A DNA stretch of 64,000 nucleotides. It comes from Aureimonas phyllosphaerae (GTDB taxonomy: Bacteria; Pseudomonadota; Alphaproteobacteria; Rhizobiales; Rhizobiaceae). Below the pieces are notes generated by a model. That model had not been told where the DNA came from. It saw nothing but the letters and a program-made list of their open reading frames with translations, and ran no database searches. Position numbers and translations under genes: made by a program. Where the stretch lies: the NCBI RefSeq assembly GCF_900113065.1, contig NZ_FOOA01000001.1, positions 581,494-645,493 of the forward strand, given 5' to 3'. Of the stretch, positions 18,632 through 27,038 are shown in pieces. Position 1 is the stretch's first letter; each line of letters starts with the position of its first letter.

Positions 18632-19657
18632 TCAGCGCCCGCGCGAGGCGCCGCGGAACAGGCGGAAGTTCAGCCAGATCGCGACGAGGATAATGCAGCC
18701 GGTGATGATCGGCGTCAGGAACGGCGACATGTGGGCGAGGATCAGGCCGTTGGCGATGACGGCGACCGTCAGCGCGCCGAGCACGGTGCCGACCATCGTC
18801 CCGCGTCCGCCGAAGAGCGACGTTCCGCCGAGCACCACGGCCGCGATGACGTCGAGCTCGAACCCCTGGCCGGAGTTCGACGAGCCGGAGCCGAGCCGCC
18901 CGGCGAGGACGACGCCGGCGAGCGCGGCTGCCGTCGACGAGAGCATGTAGACGCTGAGGAGCGTGCGCCGGACGTCGACGCCCGCGCGCCGCACCGCCTC
19001 CTTGTTGGCGCCGATGCCCGTGACGTAGCGGCCGAAACGCGTGCCGTTGAAGGCGAGATAGGCCGCCAGCAGCACGGCGAGCGCGATCCAGGCCGGGATG
19101 GGCACGCCGAGGAACCAGCCGCGGCCGAGCGTCACGAACATGCTGTCGGGCTCGATCGGGATCGAGTAGCCGCCGGTGATCAGGAGCGCGACGCCACGGA
19201 TTACCGAGAGGCCGGCGAGCGTCACGATGAAGGCGGGAATTCCCTCGTAGGCGATGAAGAAGCCCTGCAGCGCGCCGATCAGGGCGCCGAGCACCAGCAT
19301 GGCGAGGATCGTCAGCGGCCAGGGCAGGCCCCACTGGAGGAGCGCGGCCGAGAGGGCGCAGACGAGGGCCAGCACGGAGCCGACCGAGAGGTCGATGCCG
19401 CCGGTTGTGATGACGAAGGTCATCGACGCCGCGACGATGAGGAGCGGCGCGGACTGGCGGACGATGTTCAGGAGATTGGGCGCGGACAGGAAGGCGCCGG
19501 TGGTCAGGCTGAACAGGAGGCAGACCAGGATGAAGAAGATCGCGATCGAGCCCACCGCGCCGTTGGCGATGAAGCGGTCGCGAAAGGTGGCCTTGCGCAC
19601 CCGCGGGGGTGCCGCCGCATGGAGATGGGCGCTGCCGCCCGCGATCCCGGAACTCAT
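18632..19657 (-). CDS. Ribose-type ABC transporter permease
   Basis: This 341-residue inner-membrane permease of the RbsC/AraH group has about ten hydrophobic segments. Family signatures include VITTGGIDLSVGSVLAL, FNGTRFGRYVTGIGANKEA and VVLGGTSLFGGRGTMVGTVLGAL. The ATG at 19657 has AAGGAG upstream and overlaps the ATPase stop. It forms the channel for the binding protein at 20527 and the ATPase at 19654. Confidence 0.92.
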   Translation of the reverse strand: MSSGIAGGSAHLHAAAPPRVRKATFRDRFIANGAVGSIAIFFILVCLLFSLTTGAFLSAPNLLNIVRQSAPLLIVAASMTFVITTGGIDLSVGSVLALVCALSAALLQWGLPWPLTILAMLVLGALIGALQGFFIAYEGIPAFIVTLAGLSVIRGVALLITGGYSIPIEPDSMFVTLGRGWFLGVPIPAWIALAVLLAAYLAFNGTRFGRYVTGIGANKEAVRRAGVDVRRTLLSVYMLSSTAAALAGVVLAGRLGSGSSNSGQGFELDVIAAVVLGGTSLFGGRGTMVGTVLGALTVAVIANGLILAHMSPFLTPIITGCIILVAIWLNFRLFRGASRGR

Positions 19658-20448
19658 GCCCGTGCTCCTTGCCCGTCTTCGCCGCGCGCCGAGCGCGCCT
19701 GGAACTTGCGCCCGACGATGAGGTTCACGACCTCCTCGATATTGGTGTCCGCGATGCGCCGCTCGGCGACGTTGCGGCCCTCGTACATGACCTGGATGCG
19801 GTCGCAGACGAGGAAGAGGTCCTGCAGCCGGTGGGTGATCAGGATCACCGAGACGCCGCGCGCCGAGACCGTGCGGATGAGCTCGAGCACGGCCTCCACC
19901 TCGGCGACGGCGAGCGCGGCCGTCGGCTCGTCCATGATGAGGACCTTCGGCTCGAACGAGGCGGCACGGCCGATCGCGATCGACTGGCGCTGCCCGCCCG
20001 ACAGGTTCTCGACCATGAGGCGCGTGTCGGCGATGACGATCCCGAGCGTCTCCAGCATGGCCCTCGCCTCGTCGTGCATCCGCCGCTTGTCGAGGAGGTT
20101 GAGGCCCGCCAGCCGCCGCCGCGGCTCGCGGCCGAGGAAGATGTTGCCGGCGACATCGACCGTGTCGCAGAGCGAGAGGTCCTGGTAGACCATTTCGACC
20201 CTTGCGGCGCGTGCGTCCGCCGGCGAGGCGAAGGCGACCGCCTGCCCGTCGATCTCGATCGTGCCGCTGTCGGGCACAACCGCGCCGGACAGGACCTTGG
20301 AGAGGGTCGACTTGCCGGCCCCGTTGTCGCCGACAAGTCCGAGCACCTCGCCCGGCGCCAGATGCAGCGATACGTCGCTGAGCGTCTGGATCGGACCGTA
20401 GCGCTTGGAGATGCCGGTCATCCGGACACGGTCGGGGGTGGCTGGCAT
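19654..20448 (-). CDS. Sugar ABC transporter ATP-binding protein (single domain)
   Basis: This is a 264-residue ATPase with one ABC domain: Walker A GDNGAGKST, signature LSGGQRQSI, Walker B VLIMDEPTAAL and switch His in LITHRL. Unlike RbsA it has only one half, as in the FrcA-like subgroup, so it would act as a homodimer. Start chosen at the ATG at 20448 (MPATPDRVRMTGISKRYG). It follows the binding-protein gene after 78 bp and overlaps the permease. Confidence 0.91.
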   Translation of the reverse strand: MPATPDRVRMTGISKRYGPIQTLSDVSLHLAPGEVLGLVGDNGAGKSTLSKVLSGAVVPDSGTIEIDGQAVAFASPADARAARVEMVYQDLSLCDTVDVAGNIFLGREPRRRLAGLNLLDKRRMHDEARAMLETLGIVIADTRLMVENLSGGQRQSIAIGRAASFEPKVLIMDEPTAALAVAEVEAVLELIRTVSARGVSVILITHRLQDLFLVCDRIQVMYEGRNVAERRIADTNIEEVVNLIVGRKFQARSARGEDGQGARA

Positions 20449-20526
20449 GACGCCGCTCCGTCTGGAGGAACACGGGAAGCGGACGGGCCGGAGCCCGTCC
20501 ATCGGGCCGCTTTCGCGGCGGCAGCC

Positions 20527-21465
20527 TTACTTGAACATGCCCCGGAACTGGTCGACGTTCGCCTTGGTCACGATTGTCACCGGGATGTTAATGATCGGCT
20601 CGACGCTCTCGCCCTTCTTCAGCTTGGCCAGCGCCTCGACGGCGGCCTTGCCTTCGCCGGCGGGGTCCTGCTGGACGACGGCGGCGACCCAGCCCTCATC
20701 GATGCCCTTGACGGCCTGTGCGGTGAGATCCCAGCCGAAGACCTTCACGTCGCTCTGGCGGCCCTGGCTCTCGACCGCCGAGACCGAGCCGATCAGCGCC
20801 GGCTCGCCGGTCGCGTAGAGCGTCGTCATCGTGGGGTTGGCGGTCATCAGGTTCTCGGCGGCGCCGAGCGCCACGTCCTGCACGTTCTGGCCGTCGACCG
20901 TATCGAGGAACTCGACCTTCGCGCCGCTGTCGCCGACGGCCTTCTTGAAGCCGTCGAGGCGCTGGTTCTGGATGAAGGAGTTCAGCGCGCCGACGACGCC
21001 GACCGTCGCCTCGCCCTTCATCTGCGACTTGACGTAGTCGGCGTAGAACTTGCCGATCTCCTCGCCCGCCTTCATGTTGTCGACGCCGACGAAGGCGACA
21101 TTGTCGCCGTTCGGGATCTGCGCGTCGATCGCGATCACCGGGATGCCGGCCTTCTTGGCCTCGGAAATGGCGGGCTTCACGCCGTTCACGTCGATGGCGA
21201 TCAGTATGATGCCGTCGACCTTCTGCGTGATATAGTTCTCGATCGCCGTGTTCTGCGCGGCCGGCACGTTGTTGGCGTCGAAGATCACGAGTTCGGCGCC
21301 GGCGGCCTTGGCCGCGGCCTTCGCGCCGTCGTTGATCTGGTTGAAGAACAGGGCCTGCTGGTTGATCGTCACCAGGGCGTAGGTGTCGGCGAGCGCCGCC
21401 GAGGCGTTGCCGGCCAGAACCGTCAGGGCGACGGCGGTGCCGGCGAGGAAATGGGAAAGGCGCAT
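20527..21465 (-). CDS. Ribose-type periplasmic substrate-binding protein
   Basis: This 312-residue exported protein has a Sec signal (MRLSHFLAGTAVALTVLAGNASAALA) and the type-I periplasmic-binding-protein fold (YALVTINQQALFFNQINDGAKAAA; DGIILIAIDVNGVKPAISEAKKAGIPVIAIDA). It begins the transporter operon. The ATG at 21465 has GGAG 9 nt upstream, whereas the ATG at 21480 does not. A promoter with an operator in its spacer lies upstream (21527-21555). The ligand is unknown; the downstream kinase and hydrolases suggest a ribosyl- or sugar-containing compound with a carbamoyl- or lactone-type group (inference). Confidence 0.9.
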   Translation of the reverse strand: MRLSHFLAGTAVALTVLAGNASAALADTYALVTINQQALFFNQINDGAKAAAKAAGAELVIFDANNVPAAQNTAIENYITQKVDGIILIAIDVNGVKPAISEAKKAGIPVIAIDAQIPNGDNVAFVGVDNMKAGEEIGKFYADYVKSQMKGEATVGVVGALNSFIQNQRLDGFKKAVGDSGAKVEFLDTVDGQNVQDVALGAAENLMTANPTMTTLYATGEPALIGSVSAVESQGRQSDVKVFGWDLTAQAVKGIDEGWVAAVVQQDPAGEGKAAVEALAKLKKGESVEPIINIPVTIVTKANVDQFRGMFK

Positions 21466-21526
21466 TTTCCGATTCTCCATGATCGAGGGCCCGATCCAGG
21501 GGGGCCATGCCATCGTCGGCAGTGGG

Positions 21527-21555
21527 AGAATTCAAGAGACTTGAACGCTTGTCAA
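21527..21555 (-). promoter_or_regulatory. Promoter of the importer operon with palindromic operator in the spacer
   Basis: On the minus strand a perfect -35 TTGACA (21555-21550) is followed after exactly 17 bp by AATTCT (21532-21527). The perfect palindrome TTCAAG-AGA-CTTGAA (21531-21545) occupies the spacer and touches the -10, the typical place for a repressor. A one-mismatch copy lies before the regulator gene (22367-22381). Flanking bases add a further TTGA/TCAA pair (21541-21555). Confidence 0.75.
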
Positions 21556-21690
21556 CAGAATTGCGCAGCCCTTCGCCAATCTCGGAATGTGCATTCGTTT
21601 TGTGCAGCGCCGCATCGGATTTGCGCGCCGCAAACGTCAGGCGGATCAGGACGTCGCCCAATGCCCGCTGGACTGAAGCCTCTATCGTGC

Positions 21691-22311
21691 TCAGAACGTC
21701 GGCGGTGTGTTGACCCAGAAGATGCTCGCGCGCTTCGTCCCGTTGTTGCGATAGTGATGGGGTCGCTCGGATTGGAAGGCGAACGAATCGCCCTCCCGGA
21801 GGTGAAACGAGCGATCGTCGACGATCAGCTCGACCTCGCCCGACACCACATACCCGACCTCTTCGCCCGCGTGCCGGATCGGACCGGCGCTCGCGCCGCC
21901 GACGTCGATATGGTGGATGTTGCACTGGAGGAGATGGCCTGCCGAGTAGGGTATGACGCGCTCCAGCGTGATCCCGTCCCCCTGGCGGAGCGGGTCGAGC
22001 GTGATGAGCGGTCGTCGGCCGGCGCGGAAGACGATGCCCTCCTCACCGTCCACCTCTTCGAACATGCGGCCTATATTGGTTCCGAGCGCCTCGACCAGGC
22101 GATGGAGCATCGGCAGCGAGGGGGACGCCTTGCCGTTCTCGATCTTGGACAGAAGGCTCTCCGAGCAGCCCGCGGATACGGCGAGACCCTTCAGGGTCAT
22201 CCCCTTGGTCTGCCGTGCGAGCTTCAAGCGAACGCCGAGCATGCTCGAGAGCGCGACGCCGCCAGGTTGAGGATCGGACACCGTAGTGACCGACTTGGGT
22301 TCCGAACTCAC
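21691..22311 (-). CDS. XRE-family transcriptional regulator with C-terminal cupin domain
   Basis: This 206-residue protein combines an N-terminal helix-turn-helix (about residues 25-80; LKLARQTKGMTLKGLAVSAGCSESLLSKIENG in pieces) and a C-terminal cupin sensor (VSGEVELIVDD, HLREGDSFAFQSERPHHYRN). This architecture typically senses a small metabolite and represses or activates an adjacent catabolic operon. The GTG at 22311 is chosen because GAGG lies 8 nt upstream; a TTG at 22371 would place the start inside the operator palindrome. It lies 225 bp upstream of the importer operon on the same strand and probably controls both. Confidence 0.86.
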   Translation of the reverse strand: MSSEPKSVTTVSDPQPGGVALSSMLGVRLKLARQTKGMTLKGLAVSAGCSESLLSKIENGKASPSLPMLHRLVEALGTNIGRMFEEVDGEEGIVFRAGRRPLITLDPLRQGDGITLERVIPYSAGHLLQCNIHHIDVGGASAGPIRHAGEEVGYVVSGEVELIVDDRSFHLREGDSFAFQSERPHHYRNNGTKRASIFWVNTPPTF

Positions 22312-22366
22312 CAGCGCGCCTCGCTTCGATCCATGCAGCGACAAGAGAGCGGAACCCACTCCGCTT

Positions 22367-22381
22367 TTCAAGTCTGTTGAA
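22367..22381. promoter_or_regulatory. Operator-like palindrome before the XRE-cupin regulator
   Basis: TTCAAGTCTGTTGAA is the reverse complement of the 21531-21545 palindrome with a single mismatch (TTCAAGTCT-C/G-TTGAA). It is 56 bp upstream of the GTG at 22311. The pair suggests autoregulation together with control of the importer operon. Confidence 0.7.
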
Positions 22382-22437
22382 TAAACTGCAAGTCGAGGTT
22401 TCCCATTGCTACTGATGGATCATGCCGTTTGCCGTGT

Positions 22438-23328
22438 TCAGACCGAGTCCGCCGGTGCAGTCCGCTTTCCGGTCTGGATCAGCACCACACCTGTGAGGAT
22501 CAGCGCGAGCGCAAGGAGTTCGATACCGGCGATGCGCTCGCCGATCAGGGCACCGATCGCAACGGCGACGACGGGCGCGATGTAGGTCGCACCGGCCGCA
22601 CGGACGGGGCCGAGCGTGCCGATGATGAAGTAATAGATGAGGAACGCCCCGCCTGTCCCGACGATGCCGAGCCCGACGACGGCACCCAGCAGCGCGTGCG
22701 GGTTCGAGACGATCGCGCCGATGCCGTGAAAATCGGTGAGGGCCGCGATCGTCACCACCGCCAGCCCGGTCTGCCACGTGGCGAGCGTCAGGGGCTTGAG
22801 GTTCAGCGGCGTGAGGAAGCGTCGGGCGTAGACGAAGGAGCAGCCGACGCTCGAGGTTCCGGCGAGCATCCACAGGACGCCGGCCAGCGGAATGTCCGCG
22901 GACGCGTTCCATGGCTGGGCGCTGAGCACGATGCCGACGAAGCCGAGCGCGACGCCGGCCGCCATCTGCCCGGTCGGGCGATCCTCGCGCAGGAAAAGCG
23001 CGGCGCCGAGGAACGTGAAGATCGGGATGGAGCCGCTGAGGAGGCCCGCGACGCTCGTCGGCAGGAGGGCCGTGCCGGCGACGAAGCCGTAGTAGTAGAA
23101 CGTCGTCGCCATCACCGACATGACGGCGAAATGCGGCAGGTGCCGCAGCTGGGCCCGCGTGATCGCGCCCGTTCTCCACGCCATCAGGCCGAGCGGCAGG
23201 AAGCCGAAGAGGACGCGCAGGAATACGGTCTGAGCGGGCGAGATGAGCCCTGTCGCCATCTTCATGGAGATGAAGTTCGTGCCCCAGATGAAGCCGAGGG
23301 TGACGAGCGCGGCATAGGCGCGGGCCAT
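22438..23328 (-). CDS. EamA/DMT-superfamily transporter
   Basis: This is a 296-residue inner-membrane protein with about ten helices in two EamA repeats (FIWGTNFISMKMATGLISPAQTVFLR in the first, with PLAGVLWMLAGTSSVGCSFVYARRF opening the second). Such proteins export amino acids, nucleobases or other metabolites. It shares a divergent 163-bp intergenic region with the LysR gene at 23492, which is its likely regulator. The substrate cannot be assigned. Confidence 0.87.
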   Translation of the reverse strand: MARAYAALVTLGFIWGTNFISMKMATGLISPAQTVFLRVLFGFLPLGLMAWRTGAITRAQLRHLPHFAVMSVMATTFYYYGFVAGTALLPTSVAGLLSGSIPIFTFLGAALFLREDRPTGQMAAGVALGFVGIVLSAQPWNASADIPLAGVLWMLAGTSSVGCSFVYARRFLTPLNLKPLTLATWQTGLAVVTIAALTDFHGIGAIVSNPHALLGAVVGLGIVGTGGAFLIYYFIIGTLGPVRAAGATYIAPVVAVAIGALIGERIAGIELLALALILTGVVLIQTGKRTAPADSV

Positions 23329-23473
23329 GGCAATCCCACCTTTTCGAACGGAGGATCGACCGGCATTGACGCGAGGTGCCGCAACCGGTTGTGACGAAGC
23401 CGAAAGACGCTCGCCACCCGATGCCTATCGCATCGATGGGGGAACCGGACTAAGGAGAAGTCCTGTCTCGATG

Positions 23474-23490
23474 CAGTAGGAAATCTACTG
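23474..23490. promoter_or_regulatory. Palindrome directly before the LysR start codon
   Basis: CAGTAG-GAAAT-CTACTG is a perfect 6-bp inverted repeat that ends 1 nt before the ATG at 23492. It could be an autoregulatory LysR site, or a hairpin that hides the start, since the only Shine-Dalgarno-like AAGGAG (23452-23457) is far upstream and precedes an in-frame ATG-CAG-TAG mini-ORF at 23471. Confidence 0.5.
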
Positions 23491-23491
23491 G

Positions 23492-24382
23492 ATGAGGTCC
23501 TCGTCCCATCGTCTTCCGCCGCTCAATGCCCTTCGCGCCTTCGAGGCGTCAGCGCGACACCTGAACTTCCGGCTCGCCGCCGAGGAGCTTGGGGTGACGC
23601 AGGCCGCCGTGGCCCAGCACGTGCGCGGGCTGGAGGCCGATCTCGGCATCCGACTGTTCGAACGGCTGCCGCGCTCCCTCGCGCTGACGGCACCGGGGCG
23701 CAGCTATGCGGCGCAACTGCGCCGGGCGTTCGAGGTGATGAACGAGGCGACAGCGGCGCTACGCCCGGAGCCCGAGCGCCTGACGATCAGCGTCACGCCG
23801 ACCTTCGCGTCGAAATGGCTTCTGCCGCGACTTCCCGCTTTCGCAGAGGCGCATCCCGGGATCGAACTGCGCATCCTCGCAACGGAAAGCCTGTCGAATT
23901 TCCAGAGCGACGGCGTCGACATCGCCGTTCGCCAGAGCCGCACCGGGTTCGGGCCCGGCCTCGTCGCCGACCTTCTGTTCGAGCAGGAGGTGGTGGCCGT
24001 GTGCAGCCCCGCGATGCTGGACGACGGGTCGTCCGAAATCCGTGCGTCGAGCCTCGACCGCCTGACCTTCCTCAGCGATGCGCACGACCTCTGGCCGGAG
24101 TTCACGGAGCGCGTCCTCGGGCAGGCCTTTCCGGCATCGGCCCGGCAGATGCGGTTCAGCCAGACGTCGCTCGCGATCGATGCCGCGGCCGCCGGTCAGG
24201 GTATCGCCGTCGCCAGCCGCTTCCTGGTGACGAGCGACATCGAGGCCGGGCGCCTGGTTCAGGCGTTCCCCGACACGATGGACGGTGGGCTGAACGCCTA
24301 CGTCGTCACGCTGCGCAGGCCCCGTCGCCCCGTACCCACCGCGGCCGTGCGGGAGTGGCTCCTCGACGCGCGCCGACCATGA
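23492..24382 (+). CDS. LysR-family regulator, GcvA-like
   Basis: This 296-residue LysR regulator has an N-terminal winged helix (RLPPLNALRAFEASARHLNF, LGVTQAAVAQHVRGLEADLG) of the GcvA/AmpR type and an effector domain (SVTPTFASKWLLPRLPAFAE, VDIAVRQSRTGFGPGL). It is divergent from the EamA transporter gene and is likely to regulate it. The ATG at 23492 is the only in-frame start compatible with the family N-terminus; no good ribosome-binding site is next to it, and a palindrome lies there instead. Confidence 0.88.
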   Translation: MRSSSHRLPPLNALRAFEASARHLNFRLAAEELGVTQAAVAQHVRGLEADLGIRLFERLPRSLALTAPGRSYAAQLRRAFEVMNEATAALRPEPERLTISVTPTFASKWLLPRLPAFAEAHPGIELRILATESLSNFQSDGVDIAVRQSRTGFGPGLVADLLFEQEVVAVCSPAMLDDGSSEIRASSLDRLTFLSDAHDLWPEFTERVLGQAFPASARQMRFSQTSLAIDAAAAGQGIAVASRFLVTSDIEAGRLVQAFPDTMDGGLNAYVVTLRRPRRPVPTAAVREWLLDARRP

Positions 24383-24559
24383 ATGTGCCCCTCACCGTCT
24401 GACCGGCCGGCCGAGGTCGGCAGGTTCCAACCTTGAACTTCGTTCCGAGGCGACGCCTTCCGCCCTTCGCTCCGAAGGGTCGTCCGCTATATCGCTCAAG
24501 GCATCGATCGCGGAGGCGCGATTGTCGATCCATCCGGAGCGGCGCGACGGCTGCGGGGC

Positions 24560-25213
24560 ATGCAGTCCGGCGGTGTCCCCCGTGCCCTGTCGAGGACCAG
24601 AGCGATCGAGACCTTCATCGCCCAATACGGCCTGCCCGCCATCTTCCTCGGAGCGGGGCTCGAGGGCGAAACCGTCGCCATCCTCGCCGGCGTCATCGCG
24701 CATTCGGGAACGCTCGGGTTCTGGCCGGTCGTCCTCGCGGTGGCGCTTGGATCCTTCGTCGCCGATCAGGTCTGGTTCGCCTGCGGCCGCCATTTCCGCA
24801 GCTCCCGCTTCGTGCGACGCGTCAGCGCCCGCCCCTTCTTCGCCAAGGCGCTGAAGGCTTTCGAGGAGCGGCCTGTCCTCTTCACCTTCGGCTTTCGCTT
24901 CGTCTACGGGTTCCGGACGGTCAGTCCGATCGCGATCGGCACGACCCGGCTTTCGACATCGCGCTTCGTCCTGATCAATGCCGCGGCGGCGGCGACATGG
25001 GCGCTCGTCTTCGTGTCCGCGGGATACTGGTTCGGGCATGCCATCGAAGCGGCCTTCGGCGCGCTGCGCGCGAACCACCGTCTCCTCCTCGGAGCGGCCG
25101 GGGCACTCCTCCTGGTCGGCGCCCTTGCCTTCTGGACGCGCCGCAGGTGGATGCCGGAAGGGCTGACCTCCCCTCCGCCGGTCGGCGCGGATCGCGTCAA
25201 CCCGGACGCATGA
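24560..25213 (+). CDS. DedA-family membrane protein
   Basis: This 217-residue inner-membrane protein of the DedA/SNARE-associated (VTT) family has the typical early segment YGLPAIFLGAGLEGETVAILAG, the reentrant-loop Arg motif FRFVYGFRTVSPIAIGTTRL and several C-terminal helices. DedA proteins act in undecaprenyl- or phospholipid-carrier recycling and membrane homeostasis. It is a single gene followed by a spermidine-synthase-like gene 132 bp downstream. Confidence 0.87.
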   Translation: MQSGGVPRALSRTRAIETFIAQYGLPAIFLGAGLEGETVAILAGVIAHSGTLGFWPVVLAVALGSFVADQVWFACGRHFRSSRFVRRVSARPFFAKALKAFEERPVLFTFGFRFVYGFRTVSPIAIGTTRLSTSRFVLINAAAAATWALVFVSAGYWFGHAIEAAFGALRANHRLLLGAAGALLLVGALAFWTRRRWMPEGLTSPPPVGADRVNPDA

Positions 25214-25345
25214 AACCCCTCGCGGGTGCGAACCATGCGCGCTACGAGAGGGGCTTGGAATGCCCCAGCGAGCGCGCCCGATGATCGACCCCTCTCCCCT
25301 CGCCCCAACCCCGTGCCGCCGCGACCCGCCCGAAGGGAACCGCCG

Positions 25346-26020
25346 GTGATCCCCTGGGAAGCGCTCGGCACCGCAGCCATCCCGAACGGCGGCGAACTGC
25401 GCCTCATGCGGCGCGGCACGGAATATTCCATTATGATCGGTGGGACGGAGTTGATGAACAGCCGCCTCAGCGGATCGGAGGAAGCGCTGGCGACGATCGC
25501 GGCCGAGCGGATCGGAGCGCGGCCGGCTGCGCGCATCCTGATCGGCGGTCTCGGCCTGGGGTTCACGCTGCGCGCCGCCCTGGCGAGCCTTGCGCCGGAT
25601 GCGGCAGTGACGGTCGCCGAGCTGGTGCCGGGCGTCGTCGCGTGGGCAAAAGGACCGATGGCCGAGGTCTTCGGCACCTCGCTGTCCGACCCGCGCGTGA
25701 CCGTGGTCGTGGAAGACGTGGCCGAGACGATCGGCCGCGCGAGCAACGCCTTTGATGCCATCCTGCTCGATGTCGACAACGGACCCGGCGGCCTGACGCG
25801 AGACAGCAACGATCGCCTTTACGGACCGGCGAGCCTCGGCGCGTCTCGCCGGGCACTGACGCCGGGCGGCATCCTCGGCATCTGGTCGCAAGGAGCAGAC
25901 CCGGCCTTCACCGCTCGGCTCGGGCGCTCCGGTTTCGAGGTGGAGGAGATGCGCGTCAAGGCCGGACGCGGGCGCGGAACGAAGCACGTGCTCTGGTTCG
26001 CCGCGAAGCCGGATCGTTAG
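25346..26020 (+). CDS. Spermidine-synthase-like (class I SAM-fold) protein
   Basis: This 224-residue protein has a Rossmann-type SAM/dcSAM-binding core: ILIGGLGLGFTLRAALA (glycine-rich loop), VTVAELVPGVVAWAKG (acidic strand) and LLDVDNGPGGLTRDSNDRLY. It is shorter than true spermidine synthases and lacks their N-terminal tetramerisation domain, so aminopropyl transfer is unproven. GTG at 25346 was chosen because GAAGGGA lies 8 nt upstream; the longer frame to 25226 has an atypical Pro/Arg-rich extension. Confidence 0.75.
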   Translation: MIPWEALGTAAIPNGGELRLMRRGTEYSIMIGGTELMNSRLSGSEEALATIAAERIGARPAARILIGGLGLGFTLRAALASLAPDAAVTVAELVPGVVAWAKGPMAEVFGTSLSDPRVTVVVEDVAETIGRASNAFDAILLDVDNGPGGLTRDSNDRLYGPASLGASRRALTPGGILGIWSQGADPAFTARLGRSGFEVEEMRVKAGRGRGTKHVLWFAAKPDR

Positions 26021-26051
26021 GCACCGAGGTCGGCGACGCGGCGCGCGTCGC

Positions 26052-26972
26052 TCAGTCGATAGGCTCGCCCGCATGTCCCGAAGCATCGGCCTCGCGGAAT
26101 GCACGCAAGTGCCGCTTCATGTCCGCGACCCGTTCCTTGTGGCTGGGGGCGCGCGTCATCGCGACGCTCGTCGACAGGATGTCGATGACGACCAGTGCGG
26201 CGATCCGAGACGTGGTCGGCGTGAAGGCATTGGTGTTGTCGTGGGTGCGCACGACGAGGGCGACATCGCAACACTCGACGAGCGGCGAGTCCGCTCCGAC
26301 CAGCCCGATGACCTTCGCGCCGGCCGTGCGGGCGGTCTCGGCCACGCGCAGGATCGCCTGCGTCCGCCCGGTATTCGAGATCACGAAGGCCACGTCGTCC
26401 GGCCCCATCATGGAAGCGGCGATGAACTGCTGGTGCGGATCGACCTGCGCGCCGCAGGGCACACCGAACAGCGGAAACTTCTGCTGCGCGTCGCGCGCGA
26501 CGATGCCGGAGGCGCCGAGGCCGAAGAACTCGATCGAGCGCGCGCGGCCGAGCAGCCTGACGCTCTCGTTGAGGGCAGCGCGGTCGAGATGGGTGCGCGC
26601 CCAGTCGAGGCTGGTCATCGTATAGTCGAAGATCTTCTCCGCCACCGCCTCCGGCGGATCGCTGTCGAGCAGCACCGAATGCGTCGCGGGCACGCCGAGC
26701 GCCAGCGCCTGCGCCAGCCTCAGCTTGAAGTCCGAGAAGCCGTCGCAGCCGACCGCGGTCGAAAAGCGCACCACGGTCGGCTGGCTCACCGAGGCCAGGG
26801 CTGAAAGCTCCGCGATCGTCGCGCCGAGGACCGAGCGCGGATCGGACAGGACGGCGTCGGCGACCTTGCGCTCCGACTTGCGCAGATCGGGACGCGCGGC
26901 GCGCACGACCTCGATGATGTTGGCGGCCGACACCTCCCGCGTCTCCCTGCGATCCTCGCGCTGCATCGCCAT
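26052..26972 (-). CDS. RpiR/MurR-family regulator with SIS domain
   Basis: This 306-residue regulator has an N-terminal HTH_6 domain (LSALASVSQPTVVRFSTAVGCDGFSDFKLRL) and a C-terminal SIS (phosphosugar-binding) domain (IEFFGLGASGIVARDAQQKF, FVISNTGRTQAILRVAETAR). It would sense a phosphosugar made by the pathway. It is the third gene of the minus-strand set GPI-SDH-RpiR and is a candidate to bind the 13-bp motif found in front of that set and four other places. Confidence 0.9.
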   Translation of the reverse strand: MAMQREDRRETREVSAANIIEVVRAARPDLRKSERKVADAVLSDPRSVLGATIAELSALASVSQPTVVRFSTAVGCDGFSDFKLRLAQALALGVPATHSVLLDSDPPEAVAEKIFDYTMTSLDWARTHLDRAALNESVRLLGRARSIEFFGLGASGIVARDAQQKFPLFGVPCGAQVDPHQQFIAASMMGPDDVAFVISNTGRTQAILRVAETARTAGAKVIGLVGADSPLVECCDVALVVRTHDNTNAFTPTTSRIAALVVIDILSTSVAMTRAPSHKERVADMKRHLRAFREADASGHAGEPID

Positions 26973-27038
26973 CCCACCTGCCGCCCCCGATCGCCGGCCC
27001 CCGAAAGCTGCCGTCCCGGCGAACAGTCTCGCCCCGCC

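Noticed and set aside
13697..22311. Interpreting the PTE-like gene as an organophosphate-degrading phosphotriesterase
   Set aside because: The bridging residue is Glu (GIIGEVGVS), not the carboxylated Lys of true phosphotriesterases, and the context is sugar catabolism.
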